Positions 1 to 10,400 of a DNA stretch of 64,000 nucleotides are shown here, one piece after another. Origin of the DNA: Balamuthia mandrillaris (taxonomy: Eukaryota; Discosea; Longamoebia; Balamuthiidae); the NCBI GenBank assembly GCA_031835245.1, contig JAVKOQ010000108.1, forward strand, positions 1 to 64,000, in the 5' to 3' direction. Position numbers and translations under genes: made by a program. The notes beneath the pieces were generated by a model that saw only the letters and a program-made list of their open reading frames with translations, ran no database searches and was not told the origin of the DNA. Numbering within the stretch: the first letter of the stretch is position 1; every line of letters begins with the position of its first letter.

Positions 1-179
1 TCTGAATTATAAGGGTTTGTCTGAGATTATTGAGCGAGCTTATGAACTTAATCAAGGCAAGCGTAAAGTAAGTAAGGAAGCGTTGTTAAAATTTATTTAT
101 AAAAGAATTTCTAAGGCGTAGTATTGGGATGATGAAATAGTCTAAACTTCCTTGTGAAAGGAAGAGTAAGTTGATTTTG
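1..179 (+). other. 3' end of a mitochondrial-type group I intron
   Basis: This stretch ends just before rRNA sequence equivalent to the E. coli 23S motif AAGTTCCGACC, so the intron would sit near E. coli position 1931 by my own by-eye alignment. Around 129-148 the sequence GATGAAATAGTCTAAAC resembles the conserved P7/P3 core strand of group I introns. The intron would end in G at 179, as group I introns do. It contains the tail of a LAGLIDADG reading frame at 2-121. The 5' part lies outside the window. LSU rRNA introns with LAGLIDADG genes are known in mitochondria of amoebae, fungi and algae. The exact boundary could be off by a base or two. Confidence 0.75.
2..121 (+). CDS. LAGLIDADG homing endonuclease, C-terminal fragment
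   Basis: The last 39 codons of an open frame end in TAG at 119-121, inside the group I intron. The tail contains NYKGLSEIIERAYELNQGKR, which is close to the C-terminal region of intron-encoded LAGLIDADG endonucleases, where a Y/N-x-G-L-x-E-I-I stretch is followed by a lysine-rich helix. Such proteins cut intronless alleles of the host gene and drive intron homing. The catalytic LAGLIDADG helices lie to the left of the window, so activity cannot be judged. If this copy is nuclear it would not be expressed with its mitochondrial code and promoter. Confidence 0.72.
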   Translation: MNYKGLSEIIERAYELNQGKRKVSKEALLKFIYKRISKA

Positions 180-655
180 AAGTTCCGACCTGCATGAATG
201 ATGTAACGACTTCCCCACTGTCTCCAGTGTTGCTTTAGTGAAACTGAATTTGTTGTGAAGATGCAATATTAATAGTAAGTAGACGGAAAGACCCTGTACA
301 CCTTTACTATAACACGGGATTGTACGTTTGTTGTGTTTATGTAGAATAACTCTTAAGCTTATAACTCACGTTACGCAAGTAACTTTGATGAGGCTTCGAT
401 GAAATAAGAGTTTTGCGGAACAAATCTCTGTAATAGTCACATTAAAAATCCAGTGTGGTTAGTTTAACTGGGGTGGTTGTCTTCTAAAATGTAACGAAGA
501 TGTATAAATATATTTTGAATTTAATGGTAAAATTATGTTAATCAGGGAGACTTATAATTAAAAGCTAGGCACAATGAACTTTTAACTCTAGCAATACGTA
601 ACTGAACAGCATACTGAGTTACGCATTGCTAAGGTTAAAAGGATTCATTCTACCA
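180..655 (+). rRNA. Mitochondrial-type large-subunit rRNA, partial (domains IV-V)
   Basis: The segment follows E. coli 23S from about position 1931 to about 2440. Landmarks in order are TTCCGACCTGCATGAATG, the CTGTCTCC loop near 226, GTGAAGATGCA near 255, GACGGAAAGACCCTGTACAC near 282-301, ACTGGGGTGGTTGTCTTCT near 468, and TTAAAAGG near 634, equivalent to E. coli GGATAAAAGG. Its AT-rich, shortened variable loops are mitochondrial in style. Similarity stops just before the peptidyl-transferase core, within about 15 bp of the first telomere repeat. It is therefore not a functional rRNA gene here. It is either a nuclear copy of mitochondrial DNA or an assembly join. Confidence 0.85.
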
Positions 656-668
656 GAACACCAGTACT

Positions 669-825
669 TTAACCCTAACTCCTAACCCTAACCCTAACCC
701 TGAACTGCAGCAGGCAGTAAATGTGCAACTTAAACCTAACCCTAACCCTATAAGTATCTAACCCTAACCCTAACCCTAACCCTAACCCTAACCCTAACCC
801 TAACCCTAACCCTAACCCTAACCCT
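669..825 (+). repeat. Telomere-type CCCTAA repeats in three blocks
   Basis: Blocks of CCCTAA (TTAGGG on the other strand) lie at about 669-701 (slightly degenerate), 731-751 and 758-825 (about eleven near-perfect units). They are separated by short unrelated spacers. The orientation is that of a left chromosome end read inward. A stray CCTAACCCTAACC occurs again near 1987-2000, just before the minisatellite. Short blocks with unique spacers look more like internal or healed telomeric sequence than a terminal array. Confidence 0.9.
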
Positions 826-1285
826 CTGATGTACTTCAAGAGTTACAACAGCAATTTGAAGAAAATGAAGAAGACAAAGGTACTTTCTTTTTCTAGTTAT
901 TTTCTTTATTTTTAATTATTAATATAAATTCTTATTTCAATCAATAGCAGCAGATCAAGCTTCAAAAAGAAGATATAAAAGACTTAGAAGACTTACATTT
1001 ATGGAGGATGATGATGATGATAAATATTCTGAGACAAACTTATTATTGGATGAAAATGAAAATGAAGCAATAATGACAACAGAAATGATGGATGTAGTAG
1101 AAGAAATATTGGATCATAAATGGGAACAAACAATTGGTGATGATGATAAGGATAGCAAAGTTGTTTTATATCAAGTCAACTGATGGAAAGGAGTAAATCA
1201 TCCTATTGGGAATCAAGAAAAAGAATTACCTCAGAGCTTGATTATAAAGTATTGGAATAATTTAAAGGATCCATTATTATTTTAA
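826..1285 (+). pseudogene. Chromodomain-like remnant, possibly from an LTR-type element or a subtelomeric gene
   Basis: The coding-like sequence begins directly after the telomere repeats. An apparent small intron runs from 880 to 947, and a very acidic stretch follows. From about 1100 the encoded residues (VVEEILDHKWE, then KVVLYQV) match the start of a chromodomain, and chromodomain-like residues continue to about 1285. Chromodomains occur in host chromatin proteins and at the integrase C-terminus of chromovirus LTR retrotransposons, and I cannot tell which this is. No reverse transcriptase, protease or LTR is visible nearby. The copy looks broken, with about one break, and is treated as a fossil. 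Confidence 0.4.
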
Positions 1286-2000
1286 TCTTTCATTATAGTA
1301 ATGATTGTAGCTGTATCTACAACAATGATTGTTCAGAAAAGAAGGGAGAATTTATATTTTGTTTTTAAGTTGTTGTTCTAACTTAATTATTGTTTGTTTT
1401 TGCAAGGTTTTGTTTTTTTATGTTGTGAAACATTTTTTTTTCCTTGTATATTCATTCAATATTAATGAAACACCTTTTAAACAATCATTTATTCATTATT
1501 TATCTATCTGTCAATCCTTTTATCTGTTTGTTAATCAGTTTTATAAATATTTTCTATTATTTTTAAAATACCAAAGTATATATATAATTAATTACTCTGT
1601 TATAAATCATTTTTACTCTTTGTAAATAAGCTCATTGGATAGAGCATGTTGAGTTCTACAAGAACCTTTTTTATTTTTTCAAACAAAAGCATTGTATTCC
1701 TTTTTCTTTATTAATAAACATTAATTTTCCCTTTTTTCAATCATTTTGACTTAGAGAACATTGAAATTTTTTCTAAGTCTGAAATTTTTGCTATGGAACC
1801 AGGGAACCAAGGAGGTTCCTTTGGTTCTGTATTTTTGCACCTCAATAACTTTGTTACATCTTAATAAAACACAAAACTGTTTGTTGTGGCAAATACTTTA
1901 AGTACTACTCTTCCTTTGGATGTATTTATGTTTAGGATACACCTTATACCTGTCCGGCAAAGGGTAGCTTTAAAACAAGGCCGATTCCCTAACCCTAACC
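1286..2000. other. AT-rich subtelomeric spacer, no gene seen
   Basis: The DNA is very T-rich, with long T runs and no coding texture. A weakly tRNA-like D-arm string (AGCTCATTGGATAGAGCA at about 1630) has no matching 3' half. A short CCCTAA run closes the segment at 1987-2000. Confidence 0.6.
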
Positions 2001-2665
2001 TAGGTCTGCATGTGTGATGCAACAGCTGTGCGAACTTGCTTCCTTGGGCAGAAAAGCTTGCTGCTAATGCTTCTTCAGCAAAGAGATGAAACCAAGGGAG
2101 TAGGTCTGCATGCATAATGCAACAGCTGTGTGGACTTGCTTCTTTGAACAGAAAAGCTCACTGCTGATGCTTTATTCAGCAAAGAGATGAAAACCAAGAG
2201 AGTAGGTCTGCATGTGTGACACAACAGCTGTGCAGACTTGCTTCCTTGGGCAGAAAAGCTCAATGCTGATGCTTCTTCAGCAAAGAGATGAAACCAAGGG
2301 AGTAGGCTGTGTGGACTTGCTTCCTTGGGCAGAAAAGCTTGCTGCTGATGCTTCATTCAGCAAAGAGATGAAAACCAAGGAAATAGGTCTGCGTGTATGA
2401 CACAACAGCTGTGCGGACTTGCTTCCTTGGGCAGAAAAGCTCACTGCTGATACTTTATTCAGCAAAGAGATGAAAACCAAGAGAATAGGTCTACGTGCAT
2501 GATGCAACAGCTGTGCGGACTTGCTTCCTTGGGCAGAAAAGCTCAATGCTGATGCTTCTTCAGCAAAGAGATGAAACCAAGGGAGTAGGCTGTGCAGACT
2601 TGCTTTCTTGGGCAGAAAAGCTTGATGCTGATGCTTCATTCAGCAAAGAGATGAAACCAAGGGAG
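2001..2665 (+). repeat. Subtelomeric minisatellite with higher-order structure
   Basis: Seven tandem copies of a ~100-bp unit start TAGGTCTGCATG and end AAGAGATGAAACCAAGGGAG. Unit starts are at about 2001, 2101, 2203, 2303, 2384, 2486 and 2586. Unit lengths are about 100, 102, 100, 81, 102, 100 and 80 bp. The two short units lack the same ~20 bp, so copies 2-4 and 5-7 form two consecutive ~282-bp super-units (2101-2383 and 2384-2665). The open frames running through it on both strands reflect repeat periodicity and are not genes. Confidence 0.92.
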
Positions 2666-3097
2666 TAGGTCTAGCTGGGATGAAGGACAACATTCCTGTA
2701 GGCTTGATGCTGTTGCACTACTTGTGGTGCACGATGATCAGCAAACAAAAGAGCTGAAGCAAGAGTGGTAGTTCTGAGAGTGCATAAGATGGTCAGTTGG
2801 TTAGTTAGTTAGTTGGTGGTTCAAAAAAAAGAAACAAGAGAATGAGTTGAGAAGTAAGCAGGTTCTGAGCCAGCCAGCTTATGGGTGGGTCCTGAGGTAG
2901 TTATGGCTCTCATGTCATCCTAAAAGTCAAACATTTCATCTCGTCCTTTTTCTCTCTTTTCCCTGGGAGTTGAGCTCTCACCAATGATTTCCTTCTTATT
3001 GGTCCATTGGTTGGTTGGTTAAGAACCAAACCAACTGTTGTGAGGTACATAAAGGTATACTTAGGGCTCTATTGCAACATCAGCAAATAAATCAATT
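2666..3097. other. Spacer between two tandem repeats, no gene seen
   Basis: The sequence is mixed and without coding texture. It includes a short GTTA/GTTG run near 2797-2820 and a similar one near 3008-3020. Confidence 0.5.
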
Positions 3098-3533
3098 CCA
3101 CCATAAATCACACTTTCTCAGCCTTCTGCTGCTTCCTCATGTTCTCTGCCTCAGGCGGCTTCACTGCCTTCAGCAAGTGGCCTTCAACCACCCTCTAGAA
3201 GCCTGGTAGACTCACATTTTCAATAGAAAAAGTGGGAAGGCAACATTTGTCTCATGATTCCACTGGAAATTGCACTTTTGCGGCCTTTAGCCACTTTCTT
3301 GTGTTCTCTGCCTCAGGCAGCTTTGCCGCCTTCAGCAGGTGGCCTTCGGCCACCCTTTAGAAGCCTGGTAGACCCACATTTTCAACAGAAAAAGTGGGAA
3401 AGCAACATTTGTCTTGTGATTCCACCATAAATTGCACTTTTGCGGCCTTTAGCCACTTTCTTGTGTTCTCTGCCTCAGGCAGCTTTGCCACCTTCAGCAG
3501 GTGGCCTTTGGCCACCCTCTAGAAGGCCATAGA
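3098..3533 (+). repeat. Second tandem repeat, ~162-172 bp unit
   Basis: There are about two and a half copies, each with the phrase GTTCTCTGCCTCAGGC (at about 3141, 3303 and 3475), then CCTTCAGCAGGTGGCC and a stretch ending near AGAAAAAGTGGGAA. Copy spacing is 162 and 172 bp. The last copy is cut short near CTCTAGAAGGCC. It shares no obvious sequence with the minisatellite at 2001-2665. Confidence 0.85.
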
Positions 3534-4421
3534 CCCCTAACCTAGAAAAACAAGAACAAGAATAAGATAGAGAACAAGAATGAAAATGAGAATAAGAACA
3601 AAAGGAAGCACAACAAGAATCATTGGAACCATTGAGATGAAAATTTTTTGGGTTTTTTTGGCAAACAAGAAATTAGTTTTTTTGATTTAAAATGGTTTTT
3701 TTCTATCTATTTTGGGTGATTAAAAATCTGGTTTTTTTTAGTTTTTTGTAATGGTGATCATGTCACCTTGTGTTTATTTTGTAAGAGGGGATATGTGTGT
3801 AACAGTGTGTGTGTCTTTCTGTGTCTGAGCATTATTGCTCGCTTTTATATCTTTCTCTTTTGTTGAGTGTTCTAAGTGATTCTTTCTTGTTTTACCATGT
3901 CGTCATATTCTGCTGTAGATGATTGGTCACTGCTTGATTTTGATGCTATTCTTGTAGACTTATGTGATGAGTTTGTTGACACCATCACATTTTTATGGTT
4001 TTTTTAAGGTCTAAATTTTGAGCTTTTTTGGTTTGCTTTGGTTTATTTTGGTTTTATCTGGGCTTTTTTGGTCTAATATAATCTATTATTTTCTCCTGTG
4101 TGTTAGCTTCCTTTAAAACAATGATGATGATGATGATAATGACAGGAATCTGTCTGCTATGTGAGCTAGATTGTCAAAGAAGGTTCTCTTCACCTTCTTT
4201 GGCCTTTTCAAGCTTGGTGTGTTGTTGCCATTGAACTATAGCCACTTAGTTGTCCAATCAAAATATTCACAAAAAATAATATTTAATTATTTTTGAAGCA
4301 AAGAAAATTATTTTTAATAGAAAATTATTATATTTAAAAATTATTTCAAAGGATATTAAAATAAAAAAAAGAGATCTAGAAAAAATAAAAATAGGTATTA
4401 TAAGACATAATAGTTTTTTAT
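3534..4421. other. AT-rich low-complexity spacer
   Basis: An AGAACAAGAATA-type purine run (3540-3610), T-rich GGTTT runs (3650-3760 and 4010-4080) and a short GATGAT run (about 4121-4140) make up most of it. One 36-codon frame starting ATGTCGTCATATTC at 3898 encodes an acidic peptide of no recognised family. It may be a stub or chance. The RNF213-type gene ends just to the right, on the minus strand. Confidence 0.5.
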
Positions 4422-7400
4422 TTACAAAAGTGTTTTTAAATATGTCCATAAACAAAAAGCATGACAACATTGAAACTCAGGTGATAAATATTGTTCTATC
4501 ATATTTATCTGCTTTTCATTTTCACATAAAGGTAAACAATAAATTAAAATATTGCATAGTGATAATGTTTCATCTTGAATATCTCCAGTGCATAATTTTG
4601 TTAAAATTAAATCTTCTAATGTTAATATTAAAACATTAATATCAAAGTTTTTCCAATATACTGTTGAATATTGTGTAATTGACTATTTTTCAAAGTTAAT
4701 AATCTATTTACAAACAAAAAAAATCAACAAACCTTAAATGGGATTTTAAATTTTTCAGGTATTAAATGTTGAATATCAAAACTTATATTTTGTAAAAGAG
4801 TTTGTATGATAGCATTCAAGTGAGATAATTTCAATTGTTTCAATAATTCAACAAATGATTGTTGACAACTTTGATGAAGAATATCTTGGATAAATTGAAA
4901 AAGAGAAAATAAAGGCTTAATATCAGGTACTTGTATTACAAAGTGAAGTATTGTTTGTATTTGAAGAAGCAATTCTGTGCTTTCAATATCATTTAAATGA
5001 TTAAGTGAAAGTATTAATTCTAGTAAAAAAAGTCAATTATAACCTAATCAAAGCCATTAAAATCAAAACATTACCTTTAGATAATTTTGTTTGAGGTATA
5101 ATTGATTCTATCTTTGCTTGAGATGGCCATTGAATTATTGGAATAAAGCAAAATATATTGTCCACTAACCAACTTTCTATATCATCAATTAAAATAGGAC
5201 GTCCAAAGAAAAGGTCTTTAAACAATTGATGTTGAAGTGAAACAAAGTCCCAATAAATTGTTTTGAATTGTGTTTCTATCACTTGCTCTGTGACAATTGT
5301 TTGTAGATATTGTAATATGTTTGTAGTACCTATTAAATGTCTTTTTTGCACTTTAGCAATTTGTAACTGAGGCCATATATTATTTGGTTCATCTTGGTGT
5401 TGAGGTAAGTGTATTAAAGCAGAATATGAAACTAAAGAAGACATTTCTAATGTTTTTTTTGCTTGGTATAAAAGGTTGTTTTGAAGACTACCAATTTTCT
5501 TCAACACCAAAAATACCTCTTTAGCTTCTTTATGTGTAATGCAATGTAAAATAGAAGACTATTTCAATAGTTAAAATATACAATAATAATAATAACAAAA
5601 AGTAAATAAACTATTAAAATAGCAAATACCTGATAAGAGAGTTCAACAATAGTAACTTCCTCACATTCAAATCGGTTTTCCCCAGTGCCAATAGTATTCC
5701 ACACTTGCATATAAATATCAAAGAGTTTGCAAAATAGTTGTTGCTTTTCTGGTGGTACTTTTTTCACACATTGGTGAATGGATAATGTTTGTGCCTCAAT
5801 CAACGTAATATGGTGAGAGAACACATCTTTAACCAATTGCAAAAATGCTATGACCTCTGGGAGCCTTTGAAGCAACTCAATCTCTGCTGCATGATCCAAA
5901 ATAAGTGCAATTAAAGGATACTGTTCACGATCCTTGTCTTGAAGAAATTGTAGCTTGAACTCCTCTAATAAGTCACCTTTTTCTGATACAAAAAGTGAGG
6001 GTACTTTCTGGGAACAATACTCTGGTGTTATCTCCTCTTCCAGAAGCGTGCCTCTTATCTCACGAAGCAACTTTGATCCAACACCAACAGCAGCATCTAC
6101 AAGCTCTCTACTTTGTTGATGCATGTGAGAGAGTTTAGAGTCCATCTGTGCAATGTGGTGATTGGCATTTTGTTCCCATTGCAAGCGGTCTTGAGAATGC
6201 CAGAACTGTTTTGCTGGGAACACAAGAGCAAGGCCTTCCTCCAGTTCTATGTCTAAGCTCCACAAGATGCAGTGCAAATATTCACATAACTGCTCAGGAT
6301 TGCTGGAGTAAAGTTGTTGCAAGGCATCAAAGTCAGCTTGCAGGCGTTGCCAATAAAACTCTGCAGTTTGGAGCACTGCACAGCTAAAAGGGAAGTTAGT
6401 TGAGATAGCATACAAAAAATATAAAAAAATGAAGTATTTGAATATTGGGTAAGAAAGAAAAAGGCAGTTGTACCTGGAACCTAGGTGAAACACTACTTTA
6501 ACAAGCAAGCAACAGTGCATCCAAAAGCGAATGAGTCGAAAGGCCTTTGGCAAAAGGTGGCGTTGGGAGTCTCTTGCATCATGAGTTAATGAACTGTCCA
6601 CTACATAGCCTCTAAAGTTGTCCGTTTCAGGGCGACCACGAATAGCAGTATTGCCATGAATCTTAAGCAGCAGTAGTAGTTAATAAGAGAATAAAAATGG
6701 GAAAAGTTGAAATAGCAAAACATAAACACGACAAACCGGGTTGTGGCTTTGTCCTCCTATCCCACGTCCACAATCAGGACAACGTGCTGCTTCCATTGGT
6801 CGACCACAATGCCCAACTACATGTCATAGCATATAAGCTCTTGAAGTTGATTTTAGGCCCACAAAAATAGTAAAAGCTAACTTACTTCCATAAATATGGC
6901 CACAAGGGCATCGCCAGATTTGAGTTACATCAGGCAGCATGGAGAAAAGGTCTTCTGGCATGGTCGGAAGATAGCTTTGTTGTAGCAAAATCGTACTATT
7001 ATCCACGAGAGCTTGGAAGAAGTTTGCTTGTCTTTGCCTATACAAAGTCACAAAGCTCACCAAAACCAGCCGAGAGAGACAAACAGCATCCAGTGATGAG
7101 GAGTGGGAAAGAGCGAGTGGGCCCAATGCTGTACCATCAATAACTTGCACAACAAAATTGCTGTAGCCACCATCATCATCATCATCAAGATTGAGTCTTT
7201 GCAGAAGGCATCGCTGAAGGTTCTCAAAGTCCTTCCTTGGCTGTGAATGAATTTGTCGAGGCACCACCTTGGAAGGTAACAATAACAAAGGGAGTTGTTA
7301 AAAAGGAGAGTGGCACACAAGAGACACAAGGTACTCCTTACCGTTGACCAAACCGCAAAGAAAAAGAGCCTATCAAATAAGTAACCATCTTCAAAGCGTT

Positions 7401-10400
7401 CTCTGCCCAGTGTCTCCAATGGTTGTGTCAGCAGCCGACTGACTGTCTCGCATACACTTTGGAAGTGGGGATTGTAGAGGTGGCCAAAATCTCTTGTTGG
7501 GACATTTGAAAGCACCAGTGGCAGCTGTGGGGTCATCTCCTCTATCCAAGGACAGTATTGAGCAAAATCAGAGGACGTAACCAGTTGCAATGCATTGGAC
7601 TCCCCTAGCAAAGCAAACAACTTCCGCAGCATAAGCACTCTAAAGCCAGCCACCGTCCAGTGGTCTTCAGGGTTGACATTAACAACGATGTAAAGTGCTC
7701 TTGCTGCTTCTTTGCGAATTTCGAAGTTGGCATGGTTTGTCTCTCCCGTAAAGAACAAAATTGGAAGTATCCGCCCCAGTAGCACGTAGCCAATCCCAAT
7801 TTCATCCAAAGAGCTTAAGCAGGGCAGTCGCTTTTGTGTAACTCTGGCAAACAGAAGAAATGAGCAAAGACCTTGTAGCACTTCGACTTCAGAACGTTGC
7901 TGACGTGCCAAACACCAGCATTGCAAACCTTGTCGCACAAACTGAACATAGCGAGCACAGTGAGGCAGGTCCAGTGTGTTTGAGGTGTACTCTTGCAATG
8001 TGCGTTCAAATCGCTTGCGAAGATTGGTGATGAGGGGATCCTTGGGAAGGCGGTTGAAGTAGTCAGCACCACCTAGCAGAAGCCGATAGATCCGTTTCGC
8101 TGTTGCGGAAGACCACTCGTGGGTTTTGTTATTGACTTGCAATCCAGTGATGTTCGCATCGAGGCATTGGATGAGCAGTTTGGCAGAGTCGTTACACCGC
8201 TGTTGCTCCACAGATGAAATGAAGAACAATGCGGACGGAATGGCGTGCTGAAGAAGAAAATTTTCCAGGAAGCTCACCGCAATGTTCTGTCCATTGCTGC
8301 CAAGCACAAGCAAAAGGTTGGGGTGAAACAAGAACTTGGTCATTGATCTCAGAGCTTCCACAGAGTAGAGTTTCGTCCGGATTATGGGAGCTACCTTGAC
8401 CTCGAAGCTAGCCAGTAGAGCAAGCACGTGATTCTCGTTGGGGAAGGCCACCTCAAAAACAAAGCTCCATGTGGCTTGTTGACTGAAGAGCAGCAAAAGT
8501 GCTGTTTCGAAGCGTTGAGCTCTCTCTGTGACCTTGGCACCAGAAGGTGTCTTGAGAGAAAGGAGGTTGCTTGAAAGCACTTCTTTCACGGCAAGAAGGA
8601 ATGGCTTGGTGCGTGAAAGCCAGAGACCAACAGCACCGTAATTCCGGCATGAGTGAAGATCCTCACAAACAACATTGGTAGCTCTCTCACAAAGAGAAAG
8701 CAAAAACTCTCCTTCATCCGTTTCTCCCAAGTTTAAGCGTTGAGGATGATACAGCTCTGGCATCAGCTCCACCAGGCGCCCCAGGCTCGAAAACAGCTCT
8801 TCTCGCTTTCTCAAACTTAAGTGCACGTCTGCAATGGAAGTCAATCCTTCCCAACGACTCACTTCAAGCAGATAGTAGGTCACAAAGTGGGAAGAGAGAG
8901 GTCGAAACTTTCCCGCTTGCAAGTGACCCAGGTCGTGCACATACGCCTCGATGAGGGAAGTGTTGTCTCCGGCCATAAGCTCAGGATAGTTGTGTGCCAC
9001 AAAGTTTTGAAAAGATTTCTCTGCATGACTGCAAAGGGATGAAAAATGTATGGTTCAATAAACTCTCATCAGATGTCATCAGTAAAGATAGAAGAAGAAG
9101 AAGAAGAAGAAGAAGAAGAAGAAGAAGAAGAAGAAGAAGAAGAAGAAGAAGAACAAGAACAAGAACAAGAACAAGAACAAGAACAAGAACAAGAACAAGA
9201 ACAAGAACAAGAACAACAACAACAACAAGAACAAGAACAAGAACAACAACAAGAACAAGAAGAACAAGAAGAACAAGCACAAGAACAACAAAAACCAAAG
9301 AAGAGGAAGGGGTGCTTGCCTGCTAGAAGACATGCTAATGATAAGTGTGCTCTGTTTGCACAACGTCTCCCCGTAGAAAAAGCTGAACGGAAACTGCGCG
9401 GTAAAGTCCCATTTGACAATCGGCTTGCTAGTGGAGAGCAACAGCCAGAACTGTTCAGGGAGGTAGATTGCACGTGAGAGCATGTCTCGCCAAAGACGGG
9501 TTGACTTGTCGATGGTAAACAGATTGCCGTTTCGATGCAATCGACTGAGCCACAATGTAGCCAGCCGAACCAACTTGTGTTGCGCATATTGGGTTAACCA
9601 AAACTGGAGAGGTTGGGCCGTTGCACCGATCTTGTAAACAGATTCCACCTGCTCCAATGCAAGTTTCTGCCAGACATGCTCAGCACCTTCCTCCAAATCA
9701 TTTTGTTTGGCTTTGTTCAACAAGACGTGCAACTACACACCACATTGACATGTTTTGTCAGAGCTACCAAGCAAGTTTCTAACAATATCGCTACAATTTA
9801 ACGCACCTGTTTTTGCACCAACTCTTCCAAGTCATCGTCGCTAAGCAAGGTCTGAATCGCACCAACGGTATCATAAAGGGCAGCTGAGTTTTCTGAGGAG
9901 TCGCATAAGAACGCAAAGGTCATCTCGGATACACACCGCACAACATTCGAACGCAGCACTTGGGTGCAATCCAAATGACCCTCCAGATACAAGTCGCTCC
10001 AATGGCGAGCGGCAAGCAAATGGTCCAACAACAAGCAGCCACTGCCTTGTAGTGGCGACGAATAGAGATGCTCGATGAAGATATAATGCCAACCGTCGGT
10101 AAAGTCGAGATTACGTAGTTTGCTCTTTGCACGACCATTGGGAAGATGAACGATGAAGAACATATCTTTCGGGGCAGAATGTATTCCTCGCGGTTTGTGC
10201 TGAGGAACATTCTGTGCAGCGTCATTGGCTGCTCTGCTGCCTTCTTCCAAACATATGCGGAGGCAATAGGAGAGCGTATGTTCCCGAAGCTCATCCAAAG
10301 AGCACGCTACGATGAGAGCAGAAGCTGTGGCGGGCTCCTGCCAGAAGGTTGCCACGGAGCCCGCAAAGTGAGCTTGCGTAGTGCTAGCAGAAAGATGAAC

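Noticed and set aside
1627-1665. tRNA-like 5' half (AGCTCATTGGATAGAGCA) followed by a T run
   Set aside because: No matching T arm or acceptor strand is found within 150 bp, so it is not called as a tRNA.
1861-2640. Minus-strand frames repeating a PWFHLFAEEA-type peptide
   Set aside because: The periodicity is that of the 100-bp minisatellite. There is no start context, intron logic or conserved family, so I treat it as a repeat shadow.
3898-4008. Small acidic frame starting ATGTCGTCATATTC
   Set aside because: Only 36 codons in low-complexity DNA, with no recognisable domain. It is mentioned in the spacer entry only.
7057-9000. A RING finger hidden among the Cys and His residues of this RNF213 exon
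   Set aside because: Pairs such as CWCLAR and CNDSAK do not form the C-x2-C ... C-x-H-x2-C spacing of a RING.
9046-9330. Long poly-Glu, poly-Arg, poly-Ser and poly-Leu reading frames on both strands
   Set aside because: They are translations of the GAA/CTT repeat, which lies inside an RNF213 intron with usable splice ends.
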